A stretch of 64,000 nucleotides of DNA from Halomonas salipaludis (GCF_002286975.1 NZ_NSKB01000001.1:684733-748732), one strand, 5' to 3'; numbered from the stretch's first letter, positions 25,116 through 34,805 are shown. Made by a program: numbers and translations. The notes: generated from the sequence alone by a model not told the origin.

Positions 25116-26495
25116 TCAATACGCATTCTGCCCCGCAAACCCCTTGAACACGGTGAGGAAGATAATCTTCAGATCCAGCCCAACCGACCAATTGTCGATG
25201 TACCACAGGTCGTGCTCGACGCGTCGCTCCATCTTCTCCACCGTATCGGTCTCACCGCGCAAGCCATTGACCTGCGCCCAGCCGGTGATGCCCGGCTTGA
25301 CCTTATGCCGACGCATGTACGACTCCACCATGCCGCGGTAGTGATCGTTATGCGCCAGCGCATGGGGCCGCGGCCCAACGATCGACATGCGCCCCTGCAG
25401 CACGTTGTAGAACTGCGGCAGCTCGTCCAGCGAGGTGCGGCGCAGAAACGCCCCCAGGCGGGTTACCCGCGGGTCATCCTTGGTCGCTTGCGTCAGCTGC
25501 CCGCTCGACTCCTCATGCACCTCCATGGAGCGGAACTTGTATACCTTGAAGCGCTTGCCATTGATGCCCGTGCGGTACTGCTTGAACAGCACCGGCCCCG
25601 GCGAGCCAAGCTTCACCGCCACGGCAATCGCCAGGCACAGCGGCAGGATCAACAGGCTGATCAAGCCACCCAGCACGATATCCTCCAGGCGCTTCACATA
25701 GGGCGCCATGCCCGCCATGGGGCTGACGCTCAGGTCCAGCGCATAACGCCCAGCGACCTGGCTGGCCCGGTGGTTGAGCAGGCGCATATCCTTGAGGTCG
25801 GGAATCAGCCGCACATCCATCATCAACTGCTGAAAGGCACGGAACAGCACCTGCACCTCATGGCCGCGCTCCAGCGGCACGCAGATCCAGATCTCGCTGG
25901 CACCTGATGCCTCGACACGCTGCACCAGGCGCTCCAGGTCCACCGCCTGCGGCTCGCCGGCCAAACGATGGACCCCTGCGATCCCATAACCCTCGGTGGC
26001 ATGGCGGCGCATATCTCGCGCCACGCCCAGCACATGCCCCTGCGGGCCGACCAGGAACACCCCGCGCCGCAGCCGGCCGCGGCGGAACAGCGCCGACACC
26101 ACCTGATAGGCCACCACCCGCGCCAACACCGAGAAAAGAAACGACCCCAGCAGCGTAAAGCCGACCCATAGCCGCGAATAGCGCTCGGCCACATGCGCCA
26201 GAAACAAGAACGACATCACCACCAGGGCAATCCCCAGCCACACCACCACCAAGCGCAGCAGCACATGCGCGAAGCTCGACGTGCGCCAGTCCTGGTAGGC
26301 GCCATGCAGCCCATTGGCCAGCACCACCAGCATCGCGATGGCCAGCAGCGCCAGGCCATACAGCTCGATCAACTGCCACTCGCCGAAGCGCGCCCAGTAG
26401 ACCAGCCAGCCAGTAAGGAGTACCCCGATGAAATCCACCGCCGGTCCAATGATCTGGAACGGCTCATATTTGCTGGAACGAGACCTACGGCTCAC
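25116..26495 (-). CDS. Undecaprenyl-phosphate sugar-1-phosphate transferase (WcaJ/PssY-like polyprenyl glycosylphosphotransferase)
   Basis: Starts repeat-unit synthesis by moving a hexose-1-phosphate, probably glucose, from UDP-sugar to undecaprenyl phosphate. It is 459 residues. The N-terminal half has about four to five membrane helices, followed by a CoA-binding-like Rossmann region (GVFLVGPQGHVLGVARDM). The catalytic bacterial sugar transferase domain (about 265-459) has KRLEDIVLGG, SPGPVLFKQYRTGINGK, VYKFRSMEVHEE, FLRRTSLDELPQFYNVL and SIVGPRPHALAHN, ending with the VKPGITGWAQVNGLRGET helix. The start is GTG, with GGGGGT upstream. It ends close to a BIME unit. A second enzyme of this class is at 33426. 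Confidence 0.93.
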   Translation of the reverse strand: MSRRSRSSKYEPFQIIGPAVDFIGVLLTGWLVYWARFGEWQLIELYGLALLAIAMLVVLANGLHGAYQDWRTSSFAHVLLRLVVVWLGIALVVMSFLFLAHVAERYSRLWVGFTLLGSFLFSVLARVVAYQVVSALFRRGRLRRGVFLVGPQGHVLGVARDMRRHATEGYGIAGVHRLAGEPQAVDLERLVQRVEASGASEIWICVPLERGHEVQVLFRAFQQLMMDVRLIPDLKDMRLLNHRASQVAGRYALDLSVSPMAGMAPYVKRLEDIVLGGLISLLILPLCLAIAVAVKLGSPGPVLFKQYRTGINGKRFKVYKFRSMEVHEESSGQLTQATKDDPRVTRLGAFLRRTSLDELPQFYNVLQGRMSIVGPRPHALAHNDHYRGMVESYMRRHKVKPGITGWAQVNGLRGETDTVEKMERRVEHDLWYIDNWSVGLDLKIIFLTVFKGFAGQNAY

Positions 26496-26542
26496 TACAC
26501 CCCCACTTCACGCGACGTTGCGGCAACGCCAGTTGCCCATGG

Positions 26543-27253
26543 CTACGCTCTAGAGCGCTTATTGCGGTAATGCTTCACAAGATCGCCGGCAAAAAGCGCC
26601 AGAAAGATCGAGTAGTCAATGGTATAGCGTTTTATCAGCTTTGGCTCATCGTAGATGCGATAGAGCCAGCGCAGGTTCATGCGATCCATCCAGGCCGGAT
26701 AGTACTGCGCCCCGCCCTTGGCCGTCTGATGCAGGAAGCCACCACAGGTGTAGCCCTCTCCATGCCAGCCGGCATCCGCCAGGTCCACCAGCAGCCGCTC
26801 CTGCAGCGGCGCGCCCATGCCCACCACCACGATCTCCGGCGCAATTGCCACCAACTCGGCGATGAATGCCGAACGCTCCTCATCGCTGGCAAAGAAGCCA
26901 TGCCGCACACCGGCAACCTGCAGGCCATCGAAGTGGGCCTTCAGCGTCTCGGCAGCCTGCTCCGGCACACCGGGCTCGCTACCCACGAAGAACACGCGCC
27001 GCCCCTCACGAGCCGCGCCAGCCAGCACCTCATCGGCCAGCGAGGTCATGTCGAAGCTGGTGCGGGGCACGCTTACCCCCGCCAGCTTCATCAGCTTAGC
27101 CAGCACGATACCGTCGTAATGGATGGCATCGAAGCGGCGGAACAGCCCGGGATGCTGCCGGGCAATGCGGTATGAATAAGGGTTCAGAAAGGTTACCAAC
27201 GCGGGCTCGTGACGCTCGGGTGAAGCCGCACGCGATTTCAGCAAGTCGATCAT
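26543..27253 (-). CDS. WecG/TagA/CpsF-family glycosyltransferase
   Basis: GT26 enzyme that usually adds the second sugar to a polyprenyl-diphosphate-linked primer at the cytoplasmic face. Seen in order: FLNPYSYRIARQHPGLFRRFD, the catalytic-type Asp region HYDGIVLAKLMKL, the FFVGSEPGVPEQAAETLK strand, PEIVVVGMGAPLQERLLVDL and VGGGFLHQTA-like CGGFLHQTAKGG. The start at MIDLLKSRA (27253) is chosen because the longer frame overlaps the upstream gene; AGGATGATG precedes it. 236 residues, normal. Genes on either side are sugar transferase and family 4 glycosyltransferase. Confidence 0.9.
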   Translation of the reverse strand: MIDLLKSRAASPERHEPALVTFLNPYSYRIARQHPGLFRRFDAIHYDGIVLAKLMKLAGVSVPRTSFDMTSLADEVLAGAAREGRRVFFVGSEPGVPEQAAETLKAHFDGLQVAGVRHGFFASDEERSAFIAELVAIAPEIVVVGMGAPLQERLLVDLADAGWHGEGYTCGGFLHQTAKGGAQYYPAWMDRMNLRWLYRIYDEPKLIKRYTIDYSIFLALFAGDLVKHYRNKRSRA

Positions 27254-27260
27254 TGAGTCA

Positions 27261-28343
27261 TCATCCTGCGTCACGGCTGCGAGCCTCGGGCAGCAGCGAT
27301 AGAAAATCCGCCATGAAGCGCTCGAAGGAGTAGCGCTTGGCAAGGGCATCGGCTATCTCGGCTGACGGCTTGGGATCGTCAAGCATGGCATCCATGGCGG
27401 CCGACCAGGCATCGATATCGTCGATCTCCAGCACCTCGCCGTAGATGCCCTCCGCCGCCGTCACCGCCTCCAGCTGAGCCGGCACATTGGAGACAACGGT
27501 ATAAGTACGACTAACGATCGCCTCCAAAAGCGCATTGCTCATGCCCTCATAGCGTGACGGCATAAAGAACGCCCGCGCCCCCCGCAGCCACGCGTTAACT
27601 TCCGCGTTGCTCTTTACCCCTGGCATCTTGACCCGCGAGGCAACACCCAGCCGCTCGGCAAGCGCCTCGAGTGCCGCGCGGCACTCACCCTCGCCCAGAA
27701 TCACCAGGTCGCCGGTATAGCGGGAACGGGCCAACGCCTCGATCAACAGCGCATGATTCTTCTGCTCGCTCAAACGCCCTACCGCCAGCAGATAATCGCC
27801 GTCGATAGGCGCCTCATCGTCGCCTCCCTGGGGCCCATCGACACAGTTGTAGATCACCTTGTGCGTCAGTTGCCGCCCCGCATAGTGGTCACCGAAGGAG
27901 TCGCGAACCGCTTGCGATACATACGTGACCGTGCCAAGACACCCCAACCTGGCCAGCCAGCGATCGGCCAGCTGCGTAAGGCGGCCGTAGGAGAACAGCG
28001 GATTGCGATGAGACACCACCACCGGCACGCCGAGCAGCCTACCCGCCATTGCCGAATAGAGATTGGCGTAGTGGGTAAAGGCAATCACCTTCTCGGACCC
28101 AGCCCTGCGCAGCGCACGTACCAGGCGTGGCAAAGAGAGCAACAGCAGCGCAATAGGCCGTTTCTCGGGCAGCAGGTACTCCACCACCACACCAGGCTCG
28201 ATGTAAAAGTCGGCCTCGGCCTTCTTGTAGAGGAAGATCAAGGTCGGTGAATACCCCGCCCTCACCAGCCCGTTGGCCAGATTGATCGCTGCCTTCTGGG
28301 CACCGCCGGCCTCGTACTGGGTGACGACTATCGCTAGCCTCAT
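27261..28343 (-). CDS. Family 4 glycosyltransferase (GT-B fold)
   Basis: Retaining GT-B glycosyltransferase of about 360 residues in the surface glycan operon. N-terminal domain: QYEAGGAQKAAINLANGLVRAG, the usual acceptor-side loop. C-terminal nucleotide-sugar domain: LLAVGRLSEQKNHALLIEAL, LGEGECRAALEALAERLG, and the E-x7-E site in FMPSRYEGMSNALLEAI. The stop overlaps the region just ahead of the WecG-family gene, and its start overlaps the previous stop (ATGA), so it is tightly coupled in the operon. Specificity is unknown. Confidence 0.9.
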   Translation of the reverse strand: MRLAIVVTQYEAGGAQKAAINLANGLVRAGYSPTLIFLYKKAEADFYIEPGVVVEYLLPEKRPIALLLLSLPRLVRALRRAGSEKVIAFTHYANLYSAMAGRLLGVPVVVSHRNPLFSYGRLTQLADRWLARLGCLGTVTYVSQAVRDSFGDHYAGRQLTHKVIYNCVDGPQGGDDEAPIDGDYLLAVGRLSEQKNHALLIEALARSRYTGDLVILGEGECRAALEALAERLGVASRVKMPGVKSNAEVNAWLRGARAFFMPSRYEGMSNALLEAIVSRTYTVVSNVPAQLEAVTAAEGIYGEVLEIDDIDAWSAAMDAMLDDPKPSAEIADALAKRYSFERFMADFLSLLPEARSRDAG

Positions 28344-29470
28344 GAGCGAGTGGCCAGAGTGGCGGCAAGGGCCGCAGCCCGAGCCTGCCAGGTGTACTTC
28401 TCCAGGAAGATCGCCTTGGCCCGCTCAGCTAACTGCTTGGCCAGCGTCGGCTCGTCGCGCAGCCGTGCTAACGCACCGCCCCATGCCTCCACGTCCTCGC
28501 AGTCGCATAGCAAGGCATTCTCACCCTCGATTAACACTTCCCGCAGCACGGGCAGGTCAGAGGCAATGATGGGTTTGCCCGCCGCCATATACTCGAAGGC
28601 CTTCAAGGGTGAGGTCCATTGGCTGATCTCACCCACATCGTACGCCGCCACCTTGCGCTGGTTGGGTAGCAGCACCACGTCGAAGGCCTTGATATACGCC
28701 TTGGCCTGCTGATGCGAGACATAACCATGGAAGACGATATTGTCGGTACCGGCACATTCACGCTTCCAGTGGTCGAGGTCCTCCTCCATCCCCCCCACCA
28801 CATGAAAATCTGCCCAAGGGCAACGTGCCGCCAGCTGCGAGACGATCTCCATCCCCTTGCCCTTATAGAGATGCCCCACATAGCCCACCTGTATGCGCCC
28901 TTCGGCAGCATCGAGCGACATGGGAACCACATCGTCCGCCACCGGATCCGCACCATCCGGTGCCACCACTACCCTGCCCTTGATCTGCGGATAATCCTGC
29001 TCCATACGCCGCTTGAGCGCATGGGTGATCACCACCACTTGCTTGAGCCGAGGGCTCTTCAATAAACGCTTGAAGAATATCCTGCCTAGCAGCTTTCGCT
29101 CACCCATCGGCATATGGGTCTCAAAGATCACCGGCTTGCCCAGCAAGGCAGAAAAGTAGCAAGCGGCAAAGTTGCGGCAGAACACGACATCATAGCCGCC
29201 CCGCCAAGCATGCCAGGCCGATAGCGCACCGAATAGATAGCCCTGCCCGGGAAGCTTTGGCACCGCAAGGTTCAACAGCGAGAAGTTCTTCTCGACCCCA
29301 TAGTGCGAAAATACATCCTCCACCCCGGGCTGGGCGGTGGCATGCATCTCCGACGCGATCAGCGTGACATCGTGGCCGTTATTCGCGAAGGCTTGGCTCA
29401 TCTTCATTACATGCACACTATTCGCCGTGCGCGAGGGCACAGTGGAACTTGAAACATACAGAATCTTCAT
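28340..29470 (-). CDS. Family 4 glycosyltransferase (GT-B fold)
   Basis: Second GT-B enzyme of the operon, 376 residues. N-terminus MKILYVSSSTVPSRTANSVHVMKMSQAFANNGHDV is the typical opening of family 4 enzymes. The C-terminal domain has VGYVGHLYKGKGMEIVSQLA, VVGGMEEDLDHWK, and PLKAFEYMAAGKPIIASDLPV with the conserved Glu. The ATG at 29470 is preferred to a TTG one codon earlier. The downstream gene overlaps its stop by four bases. It lies directly after the ABC flippase gene. Confidence 0.9.
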   Translation of the reverse strand: MKILYVSSSTVPSRTANSVHVMKMSQAFANNGHDVTLIASEMHATAQPGVEDVFSHYGVEKNFSLLNLAVPKLPGQGYLFGALSAWHAWRGGYDVVFCRNFAACYFSALLGKPVIFETHMPMGERKLLGRIFFKRLLKSPRLKQVVVITHALKRRMEQDYPQIKGRVVVAPDGADPVADDVVPMSLDAAEGRIQVGYVGHLYKGKGMEIVSQLAARCPWADFHVVGGMEEDLDHWKRECAGTDNIVFHGYVSHQQAKAYIKAFDVVLLPNQRKVAAYDVGEISQWTSPLKAFEYMAAGKPIIASDLPVLREVLIEGENALLCDCEDVEAWGGALARLRDEPTLAKQLAERAKAIFLEKYTWQARAAALAATLATRS

Positions 29471-29484
29471 CAACAGCCCATTCT

Positions 29485-31278
29485 TTAGCTATGCTCCAGC
29501 ATCCGCTGAAAGGTCTCGTTTCGTGCAGCGAGCTCGTCGTAGGTACCGCTATCGAGTACACGGCCGGCGTCCAGCAGATAGATGGTGTCGCACTCCTTCA
29601 CCGTGGAGAGCCGGTGCGCAATCATGATGATGGTCTTCTTGCCGGCAAAATCATGGATGGCATCCATTACCAGCTTCTCGGTGATGCCATCCAACGCACT
29701 GGTGGCTTCATCCAGCACCAGCACGCTGGCATCGTCGTAAAGGGCGCGGGCAATGCCGATACGCTGGCGCTGGCCGCCCGAAAGCTGAATGCCGCGCTCG
29801 CCGACTCGGCTATCCAACCCATCGGATAGTTCCTCGAGCAGCTCGGCCATATGCGCCATCCTGGCCGCTTGCCAGACCCGCTCATCATCGATCTGGTCGC
29901 TGGGAATGCCAAAGGCGATGTTCTCGCGGATACTGGCATCGGCAAGGAAGATGCTCTGCGGCACGAACCCCAGGCTATTCTGCCAGGCCCGCACATCGCC
30001 CTTTGCCAGCGGCTCACCGTCGATAAGAAGGCCGCCCCGGTCGGCATGCACCAGCCCCAACAGCACATCGATAGCGGTCGATTTCCCCGACCCCGACGCC
30101 CCCACCAGGCCAATCACTCGGTTGACCGGCAGCGTGATCGTTAAACCGTCCAGTGCCGGCTCGCGCTTGCCAGGGTAGTGAAATACCACCTCCTGCAGGG
30201 CCACACTATGCTGCGGTACCAGCTTGCGCCGCACCGGCTCGATAGACAGGTCTTCATCGCGGCTAGCTTCCAGATCGGCCTCGATGCTGTGCAACGCCGC
30301 GACATTGCCGCGCAGCATCGCCGCGCTGGTGTAGATTTGCTGCAAAGCCGGCAGCATCTTGAACCCCGCCAGCGCGTATACCGACAAGAGCGGGATGGTA
30401 TCGGTCAAATTGCCTTCGTGCGCGGCCAGCAAGTAGAGAATCAGCATGATGACCGCAGCAAAGGCCACCAGCTCCATGGCATAGCGCGGCATGAACGCCA
30501 GCGCCTTGGTGGCGCCATGGGCCCGGCCAAATTCCAGGCTATCCTGCTCGAAGCGCCGGTTGAAGTCCTCCTGGCGGCCGAGCAGCAGGGTGTCCTTGAT
30601 GCCACCGAAGCCCTCATTCATTAACTTGAAGCGCTGCTGCTGCATCTTGGAGACCGCATTGCCATGACCGGAAAGCTTCATGCGCACCGCCTTGTACAAC
30701 AGCAGGTAGATCGCCAGGAACAGTGCCCCGCCCACCAGCGCGACCAGCGGATTGAGAAAGAAGATAAACACCGCCATGGCCGCGGCCAGCACCGCCTTGG
30801 CGTTCATCTGCATCAGGGGTGCAATGATGTTGTTGGTCACCCGCAAGCACTCTTGGGATATCTTGTTGGTCAGCTGGCTGCTGCTACCGCTGGCGTGGAA
30901 CAACCACGGTTGGTGCATATAGTGCTTGTATAGCCGCACGCTCAATTCCGCGCCCACCTGGCTTGCATACATTGAAAGCCGCCAGGTGGTGTACATCGAG
31001 ACGCATGCCGCCCCGGCCAGCACCACTAGCACCGCAATACCAACGACGAAGACAAAGGTGCCCGGGTCTTCGAAGCCAGACGCCTGAAACAACTGCGCCG
31101 GCAGGCCCTCGCCCTGCAGGCGCGAAGCATCCCCTGCGATGGCCATGAACGGGCCAATGGCCAGTACGCCGGCAATTTCCGCGAATGCCATGAGTACTAC
31201 CAGTACCTGCAGCTTAAGCAGGCGGCGACGCTGTTGCACGGTGAGCAGCATGTACAGCGCTTTGATCGTCGAAAACAT
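29485..31278 (-). CDS. ABC exporter, MsbA/PglK-like lipid-linked glycan flippase
   Basis: Half-transporter that probably moves undecaprenyl-linked oligosaccharide to the periplasm. The transmembrane domain spans about 1-320 with six helices. The ATPase domain has Walker A GASGSGKST, a Q-loop FVPQSIFLADASI, the signature LSGGQRQRIGIARALYD, Walker B VLVLDEATSALD and the switch His in MIAHRLSTV. All motifs are intact at 597 residues. Position among glycosyltransferases, and its length, fit PglK/WlaB-type flippases better than lipid A transport, but both are possible. Contrast the degenerate relative at 44211. Confidence 0.9.
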   Translation of the reverse strand: MFSTIKALYMLLTVQQRRRLLKLQVLVVLMAFAEIAGVLAIGPFMAIAGDASRLQGEGLPAQLFQASGFEDPGTFVFVVGIAVLVVLAGAACVSMYTTWRLSMYASQVGAELSVRLYKHYMHQPWLFHASGSSSQLTNKISQECLRVTNNIIAPLMQMNAKAVLAAAMAVFIFFLNPLVALVGGALFLAIYLLLYKAVRMKLSGHGNAVSKMQQQRFKLMNEGFGGIKDTLLLGRQEDFNRRFEQDSLEFGRAHGATKALAFMPRYAMELVAFAAVIMLILYLLAAHEGNLTDTIPLLSVYALAGFKMLPALQQIYTSAAMLRGNVAALHSIEADLEASRDEDLSIEPVRRKLVPQHSVALQEVVFHYPGKREPALDGLTITLPVNRVIGLVGASGSGKSTAIDVLLGLVHADRGGLLIDGEPLAKGDVRAWQNSLGFVPQSIFLADASIRENIAFGIPSDQIDDERVWQAARMAHMAELLEELSDGLDSRVGERGIQLSGGQRQRIGIARALYDDASVLVLDEATSALDGITEKLVMDAIHDFAGKKTIIMIAHRLSTVKECDTIYLLDAGRVLDSGTYDELAARNETFQRMLEHS

Positions 31279-31314
31279 AGTTAACCCAGTGCCAGAGTGA
31301 ATGCCGCATCCATG

Positions 31315-32556
31315 TTAATGGACCGGCTTCGATGCCATATGCTGACGCGCCATTACCAGCAACATCACCTGCATGTAGGCATAGAAGGTGGCCATCATCT
31401 CATGATGAATGGCAGCCTCGGTGAGGTTATAGAGGGCAAACCCCGCGGTGAACACCAGCGCCACCTGTGGCCAGGGGTTATCTGGCTCGCGACGGTGCAG
31501 GCGCCAATGGAAGATGGCTGGCATCACCAGATAGCCAAACAATGCCAGCAGGCCAAGCACACCACCGGTGGCGGCTACTTCCATGTATTGGCTATGGGCG
31601 TGGCCTCGGCTTACGCCGAGCACCCACTCGGTTATCACGCCCTGCTCTACCAGCTCAGCATTCAACGACTCACGCTCATCGTAGCCAAGCCCGATCAACG
31701 GGCGCTCCAGGAACGCATGGCTGGCGGCGGTCCACAACTGCAGGCGCCCACCGCTGGAAACCGCCGCCTCGATATTGCCGTCGGCGAGGTTCGTCACCTC
31801 GTTGACGGTGTAGTCGACTCGCTCCTGCACCGCAGGCAACATGGCATAGCCGATCAGCGGGAGGGCCAGCATGGCGGCAATCGCCCCCGCCACCACTCGC
31901 TTGCCCAGACGATCGATGTTCAGTGCCAGGCTCAGCACCAATAGCAGCGGCATGGCCAGAATTGCCCCGCGTGCCAGGGTAAGCAAGCAGGTAATCCCTG
32001 CTGCTACCGCAGCAGCCAGCAGCCAGCGACGATAACGGCCGTCGCGAATCAGGCACACCGCCAGAAAGCCCATGGCACAGCTAAGGTAGCCCAGGTTGAT
32101 GCTGAACAGAAAACCATCGGCACGGTAGTGGCCCAGCCACTGGGTTTGCACCAGCGCCACCGCAAAAGCGCCAATGCTACCGATGATCACCCCAAGCTCC
32201 ATGAACTGGCGCAGCTGCCTCACATCCACCGGATACACCAGATGACGGAGCATCAGGTAGATGGGCACCAGCGCCACCATATGTGCCCCTGGTGCCAGGT
32301 AGCGCGACTCCGGGTCGAGATAATAGATCGGCAGCCGGGATAGCAAGAACGCTCCCAACAAGCCGATCACCACCCAGTCGAAACGGGTAACCGTAAGCGA
32401 CCGCCGGTACGCCACCAGGTAACCAATGGCGTATAGCATCAGCACCGCCACCACCGCATGACTGCGCACAGGTGTAGCGATCAGCAACACCAGAACCAAC
32501 AGCAAAGACCATTGATTGAGCGCCAGAGCCCAATGCCGAGAATACAAGTTGTTCAT
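31315..32556 (-). CDS. O-antigen ligase/polymerase-like membrane protein
   Basis: Second WaaL/Wzy-type membrane protein of the locus, 413 residues with about ten hydrophobic segments. The long periplasmic loop carries the Arg-entry SSGGRLQLWTAASHAFLERP, PLIGLGYDERESLN and the key VSRGHAHSQYMEVAATGGVLGL with the conserved histidines. One of this protein and the one at 22140 could polymerise while the other ligates. It overlaps the sulfotransferase gene upstream by four bases and precedes the ABC flippase. Confidence 0.88.
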   Translation of the reverse strand: MNNLYSRHWALALNQWSLLLVLVLLIATPVRSHAVVAVLMLYAIGYLVAYRRSLTVTRFDWVVIGLLGAFLLSRLPIYYLDPESRYLAPGAHMVALVPIYLMLRHLVYPVDVRQLRQFMELGVIIGSIGAFAVALVQTQWLGHYRADGFLFSINLGYLSCAMGFLAVCLIRDGRYRRWLLAAAVAAGITCLLTLARGAILAMPLLLVLSLALNIDRLGKRVVAGAIAAMLALPLIGYAMLPAVQERVDYTVNEVTNLADGNIEAAVSSGGRLQLWTAASHAFLERPLIGLGYDERESLNAELVEQGVITEWVLGVSRGHAHSQYMEVAATGGVLGLLALFGYLVMPAIFHWRLHRREPDNPWPQVALVFTAGFALYNLTEAAIHHEMMATFYAYMQVMLLVMARQHMASKPVH

Positions 32557-33311
32557 TCAGCGCTCTGCTCTGAGGGAGGGGAATAATCGAAGCATTCGAA
32601 GTCCTGGCGATAAAGCGCCTCGAGCCTGCTAAGGGTGGGAGAATCAAGCCCAGGCGTCTCACCTCGTGAAGTTTCTTGAGAGGTGCTATGGGGCGCAAAA
32701 TGGGTAAGCGGCCAGTCTATTCCCAGCTCGTTACATAGGCGGCACCAATCCTCCTCAATGTTTTCTACCTTGCCGATGAAATCCAGCTTGCTGATATCAT
32801 TAGGCACCAACGCCACCTGCGGTGCCCAGTGAGCATTGGCATACAAGCCGCCCTGCTCAAGATAATCGATAAACTCGCTCATGGTTACGTCGTGCGCAAC
32901 ATCCCGTTTCATCCACTTATTGACATAGTGAGACTTTTCGCCACCGGCAATTTTATCACGATAACATGATAAAAAACGCTTGATGGGATGACGCACGAAA
33001 GTAAAGTGAGTGAATGCCTTCACAGTTGCCAACTGCTTCTTGCCAACTTGGCGAGGACGAATATAGTAAGACTCTTTCAACTGTGAAAGCTCATCCATAT
33101 CAGTTGGTGTGCGACCCGGCATATTTTCGTACAAACTCGAAAATATCGTTGAGTTAGCCGCCTTGGGAATACGGTAATAGACAAAACTAGCGTCTTGAGA
33201 TATAGATATTTTTTGATCCAAGATCAAGAGGCTTACGCGACTTCTCTTAAAATACTCATTAAAGAATGGGCGAGAACGTAAATATAACCCCTTGAGCTTA
33301 AACATCAACAT
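32553..33311 (-). CDS. Sulfotransferase family 2-like protein (carbohydrate sulfotransferase type)
   Basis: Probably transfers sulfate from PAPS to a sugar of the surface glycan. It shows the 5'-phosphosulfate loop FVYYRIPKAANSTIFSSLYE (about 48-67) and the 3'-phosphate motif FTFVRHPIKRFLSCYRDKI (about 120-138), in the order and spacing of Sulfotransfer_2 enzymes. Later elements AHWAPQVALVPN and KLDFIGKVENIEEDW are also typical. The frame opens at a TTG 16 codons upstream, but ATG 33311 has AAAGGTG six bases before it and is chosen, giving 252 residues. PAPS supply genes are 14 kb away (46880-51366). Acceptor unknown. Confidence 0.82.
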   Translation of the reverse strand: MLMFKLKGLYLRSRPFFNEYFKRSRVSLLILDQKISISQDASFVYYRIPKAANSTIFSSLYENMPGRTPTDMDELSQLKESYYIRPRQVGKKQLATVKAFTHFTFVRHPIKRFLSCYRDKIAGGEKSHYVNKWMKRDVAHDVTMSEFIDYLEQGGLYANAHWAPQVALVPNDISKLDFIGKVENIEEDWCRLCNELGIDWPLTHFAPHSTSQETSRGETPGLDSPTLSRLEALYRQDFECFDYSPPSEQSAE

Positions 33312-33360
33312 AAACAACACCTTTGATAAAATAGGTAAAACCAGAACCAATAATAACAAA

Positions 33361-33396
33361 AAGCGCCGGACGGAGACACTCTCCCTCCAGCGCTTC
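33361..33396 (-). terminator. Likely rho-independent terminator after the second sugar transferase
   Basis: Minus-strand stem AGCGCTGGAGGGAGA / TCTCCGTCCGGCGCT pairs at 13 of 15 positions around GTG and is followed by TTTTTG. It lies 30 bases after the stop of the sugar transferase gene (33426) and before the sulfotransferase gene, so the polysaccharide locus is probably more than one transcript. Confidence 0.75.
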
Positions 33397-33425
33397 TAAA
33401 GATTCATCAAAATACTCACAGCTGC

Positions 33426-34700
33426 CTAGCGAGCCCCAAAACCAGTAAACAGTATCCGCACCGTCTTGAGGCTGATCAGCACATCCAACCACAGTGAGAC
33501 ATGCTTGATATAGTAGAAATCGTACTCAAGCTTGCGCTGCATGCCTTGCACTTCGGCGGCATAGCCCTGCTCCACCTGGGCCCAACCGGAAATGCCTGGC
33601 CTCACGACATGGCGATAGCTGAAGAAAGGCACATCCTTTTCATACCACTCCGACAAGCTGACCGACTCTGGACGCGGACCAATAAAGCTCATCTGCCCCC
33701 TCAGGATATTAAAAATCTGAGGCAGCTCATCGATGCGGTATTTTCGAATCCACTTACCCACCCGGGTAATGCGCGGATCGTCTTCCGAGATGGTGAAGTC
33801 CTCACCGCTCATGTCGTGGTACATACTGCGGAATTTGTACATCAAGAAGGGTCTTGCTCGGTATCCCATTCGAGGCTGTAGAAAAAACACAGGCCCTGGG
33901 CTATCCAGCTTGATGACCACTGCAGTAATTGCCATGATTGGCAGCAGAATCGGGAGCAGTACCAAAGCGCCAAGCGTATCGGCAAGCCGCTTGAAGCGAA
34001 GGTATAGCAGCGGAGGCAGCAAGCTACCGAATTCGTTCTCAGACAGGCTGTCTATTTGCACACGGCCCGAGAGGGACTCGTGGATCTGTCGGATATGGTA
34101 GACAGGGATGTGGCACAACGTGCAGGTGGCGAGGAATTTCTCCCACTCCGGCGGCAGATCCTCGGCACGCAGATCGGCTACAATACCATCGTAGCGAGTG
34201 CCCTCCAGATTAGGCCTGGAAAGCATGCGCAGATCTAGGCGTCGAGATCCCATCAGCCGGTTGGTATTGCCATAAGGCACCAACGCAAACTTTAACTTGC
34301 GATAGCGCCGCCCGATGAAGTAACCAACATAAAACCACGCCAAACTGACAAGATAGCCACCAAACAGCACCTGGCGTGTGTACACCTCGCGGCTAAAGAA
34401 CAGCAACGCAACCACAATCAGGAAGGCGATCGACACCGTTGGCAATATATATGCAGCAAGCTGCGTGCCAGGAAATGTGCTCAGCCGACGAAGCGTAAGC
34501 GTCGACGCGGTGAATGCCAAGCAAATCGCGATGATCGTATTGCTTCGCACAGGCGGCAGGTGATGCCAGAACTCCCACCCCCACCTCTCGAGTGATGGCA
34601 GCATCACCACCAGCGGCAAGCCCACGATCAGGTGGATACCAATCCCTAGCAGCAACACCTCGTACCAGCGTGAATGCCGGCGCTGAAATTCACGTTTCAT
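33426..34700 (-). CDS. Second undecaprenyl-phosphate sugar-1-phosphate transferase
   Basis: Polyprenyl glycosylphosphotransferase of 424 residues, distinct from the one at 25116. About four N-terminal membrane helices (1-120) precede a divergent cytoplasmic region. The catalytic domain (about 230-424) starts with a membrane-associated helix (FKRLADTLGALVLLPILLP), then SPGPVFFLQPRMGYRARP, YKFRSMYHDMSGEDF, WIRKYRIDELPQIFNIL and SFIGPRPESVSLSEW, ending PGISGWAQVEQGYA. It is followed by a terminator. Having two initiating enzymes in one locus suggests two glycans or a mosaic origin. Confidence 0.92.
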   Translation of the reverse strand: MKREFQRRHSRWYEVLLLGIGIHLIVGLPLVVMLPSLERWGWEFWHHLPPVRSNTIIAICLAFTASTLTLRRLSTFPGTQLAAYILPTVSIAFLIVVALLFFSREVYTRQVLFGGYLVSLAWFYVGYFIGRRYRKLKFALVPYGNTNRLMGSRRLDLRMLSRPNLEGTRYDGIVADLRAEDLPPEWEKFLATCTLCHIPVYHIRQIHESLSGRVQIDSLSENEFGSLLPPLLYLRFKRLADTLGALVLLPILLPIMAITAVVIKLDSPGPVFFLQPRMGYRARPFLMYKFRSMYHDMSGEDFTISEDDPRITRVGKWIRKYRIDELPQIFNILRGQMSFIGPRPESVSLSEWYEKDVPFFSYRHVVRPGISGWAQVEQGYAAEVQGMQRKLEYDFYYIKHVSLWLDVLISLKTVRILFTGFGAR

Positions 34701-34805
34701 AGTGCGTGGCCAGCATGCTTACCCACCTCAAATACAATTACCTATCATTCGTCTGCTGCTCCCAGCAGCAGCGGCGCAGATAGTCTCATATCCGCAAGGT
34801 AAAAG

